A stretch of 29,699 nt of DNA from Smittium mucronatum (Eukaryota > Kickxellomycota > Harpellomycetes > Harpellales > Legeriomycetaceae). A program made the position numbers and the translations under genes. Below are positions 12,990-23,200 of this stretch, piece by piece (within the stretch, counting starts at the first letter, position 1; every line of letters starts with the position of its first letter). Below the pieces are notes generated by a model. That model worked only from the letters and a program-made list of their open reading frames with translations. It did no database searches and was not told where the DNA came from. The stretch covers positions 1 through 29,699 of the forward strand of contig LSSL01000640.1 in assembly GCA_001953115.1 (NCBI GenBank), in the 5' to 3' direction.

Positions 12990-13460
12990 AAGTTACTAAG
13001 GAGTATGGGGTATGTGAATTGACTGAATAATTCCAATTAGCAAAATAATGAGAAGGAGAGTCTAAATTATAGAGTTTATCGAGTTGAAGTTAGGAGGAGG
13101 GAAATGATGACTAAGAAATTAAATTTATATTTGCACATTTCTTTGAAAGATTTAGAACTATATATTGACCAGTATTCTGTTTCTGTAATAAAAGGAGAAA
13201 AACTATCGAAATATATACTTAATTAAGGGGGAGGGGTATGATATGGTATCGAAAAAATAATTCCAACAATACTGTTTGAGATCATAGTATTAGAAATGAC
13301 CGTTTCGACAAAATTGGAGATCAAAGTGGGGGAAGAGATGAAAAGACATGAATTATAGATATCAGACGAACTAAGCGGCATTTAGGAAGGTATGAGATAT
13401 TCTAAAGAAGATAAATGAAAATAAAAAATAAAACCAATTCGGGGAAATTGAACCAAAAAC
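12990..13460 (+). other. Purine-rich strand block
   Basis: The plus strand is strikingly purine-rich here, with many GGAG, GAAG and GGGGAGGGG words and few C, while flanking DNA is balanced A/T. A plus-strand frame near 13,104 gives only about 40 codons. By analogy with the pyrimidine-rich region upstream of the large gene at 20,274, this block could be upstream DNA of a leftward transcript. That is inference only, because no leftward gene is convincing. Confidence 0.4.
13227..13236 (+). repeat. G-tract (G5 A G4)
   Basis: Five G, one A and four G inside the purine-rich block, in the same run-A-run format as the tract at 2,510. Confidence 0.75.
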
Positions 13461-14669
13461 GGAATCATTATAATCATTTGCCAAAAATGCATTTAACTGA
13501 TGGTAAAGGGTTATAATATTATTGGGCCAAGTTAGATCCGAAGGAAACAAAATTCCGGCTAAAAAATGGCATCGAAAACAGCAATAAAACTTTTCAAGGG
13601 TGGGGTGAGTTCCATTTTAGAATTTATGCGTCAAAGCTATCAAGTGGAATGTTTTTTTTTTAAAGACACAAGACCCATTTCTACAGAAATCCCTCTTCTC
13701 TCAGTCTTTAGTTTCATAAAAATGTCTTTCCTAAGATTTCATATTTAGATAGTTATTATATGTACATCAAAAACAAACAAATAAATGGTAAATAATAATT
13801 AGAATAAAAAAGATATTGCTTAATTCAACCATTAATGACAATCTCTTTAAATCTCTTTATATTATTTACCATCTTTTTATAACCAAAAAATTAACTAATA
13901 GAGGGGATACTATTTTTTTCGTAAAAAAGGAAAGTTATAATTCAGAATTAATCCAACCACGCCCACATATTTTCGAACACCTTTATTCTATTATATTTGG
14001 AAAAGTGCTAGCCAATTCAACATTGTGACATCTTGAATGAATAAATATAGATTTATTCTAAATCCAAAAACGAAAACAAAGCGGACCCTGATAATCCTCA
14101 GTGTAGGTATTTATTCCATTCAGAAAGTGTTTTAAAGAACTGAAACCTTAAGAAAAAGTGTATTTTTGAAGTGTTCTATTTTCTGATTGTATTATAGACT
14201 GTTTCAAGGCATGCAAAAAGGAGTATAGGCTATATTTGACTTTAGGTGAATTCAAAAGCTAAAATAATCAAATAAACCAAATTAGATCCATGGTAATTTT
14301 AACTCTTGAACGCAATTTGAATAATTAGCCTTAAGCACCAAGAAAATATCGTAATATTTATGCATATAAACTCCTGTTAAAAATAAAATAAAGATGTATG
14401 TATATTAAGGACTAATGAAGATGAAACCCCGGATTTTAAAGCTTTTTTGCACAATCAGATATAATGTACCTAAAACTCCTATTTACCTATAGATTGGAAT
14501 TCACTTAATCCAATGAATCATTTTTCAGAAGTATGAAAAGTAAAAGCAGAAGGTATGTACTTGTGCCAATAAAATCGGGGATATAAAAAGATAAACAAGA
14601 AAGGATAATCCTCTGTCATACACAATAACTCAAAATATTTAGCTTGTCAGAGAATTCGCTGATTGTGCG

Positions 14670-14685
14670 CTCCGGAATCCGGGAG
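14670..14685 (+). repeat. GC-rich short hairpin
   Basis: CTCCGG and CCGGGAG flank AAT, giving a six-pair stem with one bulged G. The sequence is much more G+C-rich than its surroundings. No run of T follows, so it is not a classical terminator. Confidence 0.5.
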
Positions 14686-15279
14686 AATGTTCTAAATTAG
14701 TATAAAAACAGAAAGTTTAGAAAAAATAACCTTTCAATTAATCTTTAAAAGTCATTTTCAGTAAAATAAAAATAGATTTGTAATAAATGCTGTACCAATG
14801 AATGCTATTTTCTTTATAATTAATATACAAAGAGATTTATCATTGTCAAAAATAAAATCAGGGCAGTTTATGAAATGGATGGATTTGTGAAATAAGCCCT
14901 TTTTTTTTTTTTGATGCAGAATGATTTTATGTCGAGAATGATAAGCATTTCTTTGTGAAACGACATAGTTTGGTGTTAAAGATATGTATAAGGTCACATT
15001 ACATTTAGCTCAATAAATCCGTGATAAAAAAAAACAAATTACATTAGCATGACTTTGAGCCAATAGTATGGTTATGATAACTCTTGTTCGTTTATTGGTT
15101 ATTAATTCAGTGTGACTAATAACCGTATTAAGTGTCAACTCTAAAAATATTCGTCTCTTCTTAAAAAAAGTGTCTATCAATAAATACAGGCAAAAATAAA
15201 AAAATACTGTCATTTATTTATAGATTGTATGATAAAGAGTTCAAATATTATAATGATTCCTTTTGGTCACCATCACACC

Positions 15280-15295
15280 ATTTTGCACGCAAAAT
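15280..15295. repeat. Inverted repeat ATTTTGC-AC-GCAAAAT
   Basis: Perfect 7-bp arms are separated by two bases. It is compact enough to be a dimer binding site. No known factor is assigned. Confidence 0.55.
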
Positions 15296-15338
15296 CAGAC
15301 GCAATTCTTATGTCTGGATTATGGTGTTTTGAGCACTA

Positions 15339-15360
15339 CAAATAAACCATAGTTTATTTG
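15339..15360. repeat. Inverted repeat CAAATAAAC-CATA-GTTTATTTG
   Basis: Perfect 9-bp arms are separated by four bases. The arm CAAATAAAC also begins two units of the tandem repeat at 17,993-18,156 and recurs singly elsewhere in 14-18 kb. It may be a protein-binding word. The AATAAAC core resembles forkhead-type sites, but that is only an inference. Confidence 0.55.
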
Positions 15361-16356
15361 CGGCCTATTGACACCATATTATTATCTTTTTGATTATCTA
15401 TCAATCCCATTAAGAAAACCGAGTTTCCCAACAAATGCGCTAATGGGGCAACTGCTTATAAGCGCCTTTAATAAGAAAACGCATATATAGACAGCAAAAT
15501 ATGAATAATTCTACTGCCTGGAAATACTGTAAATAACAATTCTATTTTAAGAATCAAATATTACTAGCTGCTTTTGGCTTCCCCAAGATTTATATAGCTT
15601 GAAAAACAAATATAACCATTTTGCTATCCGACATGGTTTATTTTGATGAATAATATATAAACAGATTATTAAGCGGTGTTGATAAGCACTGAAGATGTGT
15701 TAGTTGTTTGTAACATACATATCCAGTGGAGATGCATTGCGTAAAAGAATGCCAAATCATTTAATGTTATTATTATCGGATATAATTACATCAAGTGTGA
15801 TAATTTAGGTTTAGAATATAATTAGATATTTTTTTCATTTCACTATCACTGATAGAGTATTCATTGTGATGATTGGATGGGTTTCTATTCGGCAGAATTT
15901 TAAGCTGAAAAAGAGTCTGTTTTCCATTGCTTATTCAGGCTAAAGAGAAAAATAATTGGCGAATAAGTAAGCCAGGTGTAGTGTTGACATTTTTGGCGTA
16001 TTGTAAATGATTAATGTCCTGTGCATGCTGAATCGGTATAAATGAATGCAAAATAAATATAAATTATAAACAAGACACACATTTACTAAATGCAGAAAGC
16101 GATATATCATCACTCATGTTTATTTTTTAGTCAAATCCAACAAATCCAAAATAAAGCTGTGCAATGTAAACAAAGTTTAGAAAAATAACAACAATAAAAT
16201 ATTTGAAATTACATAAAAACTCTAATTTTATTTATGCGGTTTTTTTCTAGGCTGTTTCCTTTTAATTTTCTTTTTTTACAAATATAAATGTGAAGACCCG
16301 ATCGTTAATTATATATGCTCACATTCAAGTATTCTAAAATCCGAATATCCATTTAG

Positions 16357-16364
16357 TATAAAAG
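16357..16364 (+). promoter_or_regulatory. TATA box (TATAAAAG)
   Basis: A consensus TATAAAAG followed after about 82 bp by the first ATG (16,447). No other ATG lies between them. The spacing resembles that of the fumarase and AAA+ ATPase genes in this window. It supports, but does not prove, a transcript here. Confidence 0.4.
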
Positions 16365-16446
16365 TAGCATTCTTTCCACACTTCGTTACTATATTCAGCT
16401 TCTGTATCAAAAAATATTCATAATAAATAGTAATCTATAATCAGAT

Positions 16447-16584
16447 ATGCCTGATACATCTTCCATCAATTCCGCCCCTATTAATTATTGTAAATGGGTC
16501 CCCGAAATAAACGAGTACGGAGTTGAGGTGGATAGAAAGGTAGACTGTGGAAAAGAAACCTGTCCTTACTCTCAGGCCCGCTAA
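16447..16584 (+). CDS. Possible small gene, 45 aa or spliced 57 aa
   Basis: The first ATG after the TATA box opens a 45-codon frame. Its composition is G+C-richer than the surroundings and reads like protein (MPDTSSINSAPINYCKWVPE..., then DCGKETCPYSQAR), with three Cys, no signal peptide and no domain that I recognise. An alternative is splicing from a donor at AAG/GTAGAC (intron start 16,541), past a CTAAC branch-like sequence near 16,582, to ATTTAG at about 16,608. That stays in frame and gives about 57 aa ending near 16,688. A minus-strand frame of 63 codons overlaps (16,441-16,632) and I consider it a shadow. It could be chance. No family assignment is possible. Confidence 0.3.
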   Translation: MPDTSSINSAPINYCKWVPEINEYGVEVDRKVDCGKETCPYSQAR

Positions 16585-16688
16585 CTGTAAACCTAAATAA
16601 ATATTTAGACTTATAGTTTCAGTGAAATGCAATTGTTTTTACGAGAATCCTTTAGAACCGAGCATACACTTCATTCAAGCATATAGCT

Positions 16689-17118
16689 CTTGCTGTTTCT
16701 TTGAAAATCTCATGGCGCGTAGAAATATATAAAGTTAGCTGCTTTGTTTTTTTATTATCATTCATTTTATTATATCATTTATTTTAATCACATTATATCT
16801 CTGTTTTACCTAACCCGTATTTGGTTATTACATTCAACATATAATATACATGTAAACCATTTAACAATATCGAATAAACTCATGTAACGGTTTATTTTTT
16901 TTTACGTATAAAGCACCAATAATTTGATGGTACCCATGAAGGCGTGTAACTAAACAAGTTTATTTCATAATATGCTATTCTTTTGAAGGTTATCCTACTG
17001 GAATATTGTTTGGATTGCCATAAAAGTGCCATATTTTATAGCAAAACAGTCATAGTGAAACATTTTTAGGTAAGCCTTGTAATTTATCTACTAGGATGTA
17101 TTTTGAATTAGTGGATCA
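16689..17118. other. Intergenic, nothing recognised
   Basis: No open frame of note. It includes A/T-rich sequence and a minus-strand AAATAAACCG word near 16,890. A weak relative of the following 47-bp repeat (TTTTTAGGTAAGCC) occurs near 17,066. Confidence 0.5.
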
Positions 17119-17225
17119 GTTTAGGTAAATAGTGATATCGAAGGGATTTTGAGGATAATGAGATTGTTTAGGTAAATAGCGGTAGTTGCGAAAAATTTCT
17201 TGATAATGATCGTTTTGGGTAAATG
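17119..17225 (+). repeat. Degenerate 47-bp tandem repeat
   Basis: Three units start at 17,119, 17,166 and 17,212. The first two begin with an identical 14-mer, GTTTAGGTAAATAG, and both carry GATAATGA near the unit end. The third begins GTTTTGGGTAAATG. Between these anchors the units have diverged. It is an old tandem duplication or a series of related binding sites. Confidence 0.65.
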
Positions 17226-17992
17226 TTAAAAATATACCCCATGATTACATATGATTTGCTATTGTAATTAATAAAGAAACCATTTCTGGCTGTTTTCAAA
17301 ATTGGTCATTATTTCTCCCAGAATATGGTTTGTTTATCCATAATAGATAAGGATTGCTGTAAAAAAACACGGAGTTTATAAAGTTTTATTTTCTATAAAA
17401 GCCGGTTACGAGATATGTATATATATAATTAAATTCCATCGATTTATAATTCAGTTTTGGGCTCAAATCTTTTGTGAAAAAAACGGAAAAAGCCTCCTTC
17501 ATTAATGAGTGTGGTTTCTATTAAGCTGCTTTAACAGCCTAACAAATAACAGATTTATTGTAAATACAAAATAGTTTAATCAGATAAAATGTATTTTTTT
17601 AAAAATAAACCAGCTCATTACAAATTCTATCTCGATTTAATAGATTTCTAATCATTAACGGAGCTACATCTCTGACTTTAATTTCAGTACCTTTCTCACC
17701 TCTTTCTTGTAAAAAATATGAGGATATCAATCAAGGATTGTACCAAACTATTCACTCTTTAAATCAAACAACCTCGATAAAACTTCAAATAGCTTATGTT
17801 TGAGATAAACTTTTTAAAAAGGAATTGAAGAGCCAATGAGTTGACACTGTAAACAGATATGGAAAAAAAAATTCAAGAAAAACTAATTTTTAATAAAACG
17901 AGTAAAAAAATTTTCTATTTTTACAAGAAAAAAAGTTTTATGACACAAATATATCTAAGCGAAAAGTGAAATAAATTATTGTTTTACTTTGC
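17226..17992. other. Intergenic, nothing recognised
   Basis: Mostly A/T-rich, without a supported gene. One copy of AAATAAACCAG followed by CTC lies at 17,603-17,616 and resembles the start of the 41-bp repeat units downstream. Confidence 0.5.
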
Positions 17993-18156
17993 GAATAAAC
18001 TACGAGCTCTGTTATCAAACTGTATAACTTCACAAATAAACCACGAGCTCTGTTATCAAACTTTTTAGCCTCCCAAATAAACCGCGAGCTCTGTTATCAA
18101 ACTGTTTAGCTATCCAAAAAAACCACGAGCTCTGTTATCAAGCTGATTAACTTTTT
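17993..18156 (+). repeat. Four-copy 41-bp tandem repeat, half conserved
   Basis: Units start at 17,993, 18,034, 18,075 and 18,116, exactly 41 bp apart. Every unit contains CGAGCTCTGTTATCAA without change, preceded by an AAATAAACCA-like word, so about 24-28 bp are nearly constant. The remaining 13-17 bp differ clearly between copies (for example TGTATAACTTCA, TTTTTAGCCTCC and TGTTTAGCTATC). The core contains the GAGCTC palindrome and TTATC, the complement of the GATAA core bound by GATA-type factors. It is not a CRISPR array: the spacing is short, the copies are only four, the spacers are partly related to each other and the setting is eukaryotic. Confidence 0.9.
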
Positions 18157-18354
18157 AATATAAATAGAAATTTGATCCTAGATTTTTACAGATACTATGC
18201 GTTAATATAATATATACTATCAACATTCTCCAAGCTTTCGCTGATTTTAAAATGAATTATTTTTGATCTCTCACATGAAAACTAATCGCAAAAGTGGGGA
18301 AATAAATAAATATATGTATTATCAAGATTTGGTCTATGAATAATGAGATTTTGA

Positions 18355-18573
18355 GCAAATTTTTTTCTTATATTATATGGACTGTGGCTAGCATTCTCCA
18401 TTATATTTCATTATCAAGAAGATCTCTTTGGATGCTGCCCCACTAGTGTTGAATTTTTAATCTCAGGCCCTTATGTCCGTTGCCATTATTATGCTCGTGG
18501 TATAAATCAAAATCCGACTTCAGGCTATACAACTATTGGAATTGTATTCCGACTCGCAATCCATCCACAAGGA
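18355..18573 (+). CDS. Possible exon next to the assembly gap
   Basis: A 73-codon stretch without stops and without an ATG start, in DNA that is abruptly richer in G+C than the preceding 18 kb. It reads ...YGLWLAFSIIFHYQEDLFGCCPTSVEFLISGPYV..., a protein-like sequence with a hydrophobic beginning. A second plus frame (from 18,480) is open for 80 codons into the gap, and a minus frame is open too, so openness may only reflect composition. If real, it would be an internal exon, or a gene broken by a frameshift near the gap. No homology recognised. Confidence 0.25.
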
Positions 18574-18720
18574 TGATTATGAGAATATGCCAATGCAATG
18601 TAATGAAGGACACTATCCCCACTCCACTAAAGCCCATCTCGGTTATAATAACCCTATTTGGATTAGATTTATTATTTCAGCCTTCTTGTAAAGTAATATA
18701 CTCGCTCAAAGATCTGTGTG

Positions 18721-19258
18721 NNNNNNNNNNNNNNNNNNNNNNNNNNNNNNNNNNNNNNNNNNNNNNNNNNNNNNNNNNNNNNNNNNNNNNNNNNNNNNNN
18801 NNNNNNNNNNNNNNNNNNNNNNNNNNNNNNNNNNNNNNNNNNNNNNNNNNNNNNNNNNNNNNNNNNNNNNNNNNNNNNNNNNNNNNNNNNNNNNNNNNNN
18901 NNNNNNNNNNNNNNNNNNNNNNNNNNNNNNNNNNNNNNNNNNNNNNNNNNNNNNNNNNNNNNNNNNNNNNNNNNNNNNNNNNNNNNNNNNNNNNNNNNNN
19001 NNNNNNNNNNNNNNNNNNNNNNNNNNNNNNNNNNNNNNNNNNNNNNNNNNNNNNNNNNNNNNNNNNNNNNNNNNNNNNNNNNNNNNNNNNNNNNNNNNNN
19101 NNNNNNNNNNNNNNNNNNNNNNNNNNNNNNNNNNNNNNNNNNNNNNNNNNNNNNNNNNNNNNNNNNNNNNNNNNNNNNNNNNNNNNNNNNNNNNNNNNNN
19201 NNNNNNNNNNNNNNNNNNNNNNNNNNNNNNNNNNNNNNNNNNNNNNNNNNNNNNNNNN
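18721..19258. other. Assembly gap (538 N)
   Basis: Undetermined bases. Open frames spanning this block are artefacts. The left flank is G+C-richer than the desert and the right flank starts with a run of 16 G, so the missing sequence may be hard to sequence rather than randomly absent. Confidence 1.
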
Positions 19259-19274
19259 GGGGGGGGGGGGGGGG
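19259..19274 (+). repeat. G16 run at gap edge
   Basis: Sixteen consecutive G directly abut the gap. It could be a real G-tract that blocked assembly, or a poly-G artefact of two-colour sequencing chemistry at contig ends. Confidence 0.9.
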
Positions 19275-20273
19275 TAATTTCACGCGAAGATAAAGCGTGT
19301 TTTTCCACCATAATCTAATTCGTTCAACTAACTCCATGGATTCGCCCTCAGACTGCTTCAAGGCGACTTAATAAACGTTTCTCTAACCATATGCGCTTAT
19401 TTCGACAACCACTAATTGTTGCCTCAAAATGTCATCGTAATTATGTCTTTTTACATCTAAATTATCATTCATACTTTCTACCAATCAGAACTATGCACAA
19501 TAGGCGACATTGATTCTTCGCTATTTCAATTCTCCACACAAGCCCACTTACATTTGGTCCACCGCTAAAATCTATGCGGGCATGCCATAAATCCAATAAT
19601 TAAATTGTCTCCGTTAATTAATCTATAATTCATCCATTTATTAATAATGTTGTGTATTCATTAGACCATTTTTTCACAATAGAAATCAATCTCCACCATA
19701 TTCTGCCAATTATATTTTCCAATGCTTTTTTTTCCATTCCTGTCTGACCAAAAACACCTAATTAAGCCAAATTGTCACCATCGACCACCGTTATTGTCAT
19801 GAATGCGCCTTTAATTCGCATACAGTTTTTTTGCTAAAGGGTTTATAGATTGTTAGCATTTATTTACTTGTTTATTTACTACTATTTCTGATATAAATAT
19901 ATCAATTTTATTCAGTCGTCTTTAGTGTATATTTAGCATTTTCTTCCCTACATTAGATCACATCAAACTCATGTAGCTCCTTCTCCTCTCTTTTACATTT
20001 ATTGATCATATTATTATTCCCTTTCCTTCCCTTTCTCCGCCTTCACTCTCGCTGTATGACCCTTTATCATTATCCGTTGTTTATTTCTTTTAACGCCCTC
20101 CTCTAAACTAGCGATTTCTTTAAATAACCTTTTTATCTTGCTACTCAAGATTATCGTACAATCAATTCACCCAAAGCTTTAACTCTCCATCCCCTTCTTT
20201 ATACGTCAGCTGCATACTTTTTAATTTTTTTAAAAAAAAGAATAAAATCACTAATTTCGCTTTTTTCCTTGAA
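19275..20273 (+). promoter_or_regulatory. Upstream region of the Tea4/Bud14-like gene
   Basis: No gene supported. The plus strand becomes strongly pyrimidine-rich from about 19,920 to 20,150, with many CTT, TTC and CCCT words, as in many fungal promoters and 5' leaders. There is no clear TATA box within 120 bp of the ATG at 20,274. A minus frame of 35 codons (19,630-19,737) is probably chance. Confidence 0.4.
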
Positions 20274-23200
20274 ATGAAAAAATCTCAAAAAATGGAACTT
20301 AATCATATCGGCAATAATCTAGATTCGATACAAATTTATAGTTCCAAATTACGAGGCTCAACGCAAAACAATTTCAGCTCTTGTGAGTCTGATAATTCCC
20401 TTTCCATCGCTTCCCCTTCCAATACTATCGACTCTATTGATCCAAAACAACAAGTTAAACCCATGAATACAAAAGACATTTACAAAAAGCCGAATGATTC
20501 CTCCTATCCCATTGATTCTTTAGATCCATATCAACAAGAAATCCAGGATCGTATATTCGAAACTGAATTGTTGGAGTCCTTGCAGCATTTGGATCTCTCA
20601 AAAAACTATTCTATTTACGACTCTAATTCCTCTCAAAGTGGACAAGTCTCTGTAAAAAGAAACGACGCTCTGAATATATTAAATGATCAAGATTCCGATT
20701 GGTGGCTTGTTGAAGTTCAAAGAACTCAGGACATTGGTTATTTGCAAGTAGACAATATTGAAACCGCTTTCGAGAGATTGGCTAGAATAAATGTTTACAG
20801 AAATTTAAAAACCACCACAATAGCCTTGCCACACATTAACTCTGATCAACCTCAAGAAAATCAAATTGATTCAACCGCCCTCAGTAATGGTTCAAGCCTT
20901 ACCCGTAAAAAATCTGTTACTTTTTCTTCAGACGTCTCAACTAAACTCATCGATCGCGAGGAGGAATCAGACACTGAATTCGATGACTCTGAGTTTATCA
21001 GCAAAATCCAGCGATATAAATCTGACGACCTTGGTTTCAAAGAATATTTGTTGAACACTAATTCTGACAGTAGTGCAATAGACCCAAAAATTTCTGAAGA
21101 TTGGGCAAGCTCAGTAATTGAACGTAGCTTTCTCTATGCATTTGGTGAAGATTTTAAACCCCATGAAGTTTCTGTTGAAAACAACTCAAAATCTTTGACT
21201 AATTCAGATTTGTGCTCCGAAAATACCAATTCTCAAATACCAAATTCTTTACCTTCGCTTGATTATGCTTCAGAAGAATCCGATAGTGATCTCCCTTTTG
21301 ATCTCGACCAATACTATTGCTCTGATCTGTCTAAAGATGGCTTATCTCTTTCAGAATCATTAGACTCTTCCACTATTAACTCGAGTTCTAGTATTATGGA
21401 TACTTTTACTCCTGCTATTATTCATCCCTCAAAAACTTCTTTAGATTCCAACCAAATTTCTTTATTGGCTATATTTTTTAATAGTAATAACGATTACATT
21501 TGCAAATGCAAATCGAGTTATAATCTAAATGAGGGTCTAATTTCGGTTGTTGATAATATTTCTCACCAGTTCTCTCAACTAAACTATTCAGGTGATAAAA
21601 TGTATGAACTCAAGCTCAACATAAATTACATCCACGCATCCTTAGACTCCTGCTCCGCAAATATAAAAATAAACTTTCTTCAACTAACTCAAAACTCCGC
21701 GTTATATCAAAATTTTACTCTTGAATGGCTACTCACAAACTTAAAAAAGCAAAACTATGACTTTTATTCCAATGATTCACTTTGTTGTTCAACTGATGCT
21801 GTTGAAGACTCCAAATCAAGCCTTATACCTATCCATACTGAAAAGTCCTTTAACAACTTCAATAACTTAGTATTTCATATTTACACTTTTAAGTCACAGG
21901 GCAGTGAAGTATCATTAAATAGTCAATGCCTCACTCCAACATCGATAGATATGAAATCACATCTCTGTCCTAATCCACATTCCTTAAGCATTGAATATAA
22001 AAATGAAGGAACATTTCCCATATTTTCCGGATATAAGGCGTCTTTAAATGGATCTTCAACCAAAACAGCTCATAATTATATTGATGACAAACTAAGAAAC
22101 ATGGGTTTGATCGAACGATTAAACTATCCTGCATCTTCAAGTGCGGGAAATAATCAACAGCTTTCCGTCGATCCCTTTATTTTGTCCTTTTCCAACATTG
22201 CAATAAATGGGTCCTTGTGCTCAATGGTTTCTGATATCGATGGATTTGGAAATTTAACACCCATCTTGGACTCTATTGATTCTTCTGGATTATCATTATC
22301 TAATCTGAACTCTATGAGTCAATCTGAAGAAAAAAATTACTATGATAGTATTGATATATTCGATGAATTTGAGAATTCTAATTTGGAAATATATTCCTCC
22401 TCAAAGTCTGATTTTAAAAATAGTTGTGTTTTCAAAATCGAGACCTCACCTTTTCCTAATCCAACCGCATACTTATCAAGGAAAGTCGAAGTAAAAAACA
22501 GCTTTTACAATAAGTCGCTCGATAGGGCTGAGCTAAAAGATGTGGAACATAAAATTAGTGCTCAGAATTTGGAATATCTGAAATCAAAAGTTATTGAAGA
22601 ACCAAAAATCAGCAGTTTGATCTCCTTGACCAAACCTACTCATGTTGGAAATACATGGAATACTACAATGACTATTAATCTACACTCTGGGTCGAGCGAT
22701 TCCCTGGTGCCTTGCTCCAAATCATCTTCTTTGAGATCAGATACCTCTTTAGCGTCTCTCGCTGAATCCACATTTGGATCCACTGATACTGCATGCGATG
22801 AAATATACAATGCAAATACGAGTCTGGAACTCGATGAAAAGCTAACTAGAGGGGATTATGTACCAGAAAATAAGGAAGTTTCTGGAACACAAACTAAAAC
22901 TTCATCACAAATAAGTGGGCTTCAAACAAGAAAACTCAAAATATCATCATTTGGAAAAACTCAAGGGAACATGGGATTGGCTCTTAAGTGCGGGAATATT
23001 CAAAACCATAATAAGAATGTATCCATAAACTCTACTGGAATCTTTAATGGTTCACCTGTTTTCAACTCATCTAATAGAGATGCCTGCAAACACAAAATTA
23101 AACTCGGAAATAATGGTACAAAAAGACCATTGAAGAAAAGAATATCTTTGATGATTTTGTCACAGCCGAAAATAAAGAGTGGTAACAGCATCCCTAATAT

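Larger units (their letters stand above)
13461..16356. other. Intergenic region of moderate A/T content
   Basis: Base composition is visibly less extreme than to the left. Open frames of 60-79 codons exist (13,566-13,748 and 13,816-14,028 on plus; 14,758-14,997 and 15,010-15,213 on minus). None shows a domain, signal or splice-consistent extension that I can support. The word AAATAAACCA occurs at 14,270-14,279, 15,340-15,349 and, on the minus strand, 15,634-15,643. Three compact inverted repeats are listed separately. It may be regulatory, or may hold unrecognised exons or a non-coding transcript. Confidence 0.5.

Noticed and set aside
14758..15213. Two consecutive minus-strand frames, the first with a hydrophobic start
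   Set aside because: A stop separates them, no convincing intron joins them and no homology is recognised. Kept only as a note within the intergenic entry.
17993..18156. CRISPR-like array: constant repeats separated by variable segments
   Set aside because: Only four units, 13-17 bp variable parts that are related to one another, no cas genes, and a eukaryotic context. It is a tandem minisatellite.
18480..19361. Long open frames of 190-265 codons across 18.5-19.4 kb on both strands
   Set aside because: They consist almost entirely of N bases from the gap and are not coding evidence.
19630..19737. Minus-strand 35-codon frame with a Trp-rich amphipathic look
   Set aside because: It lies in the promoter region of another gene, has no TATA box or splice support, and is short enough to be chance.
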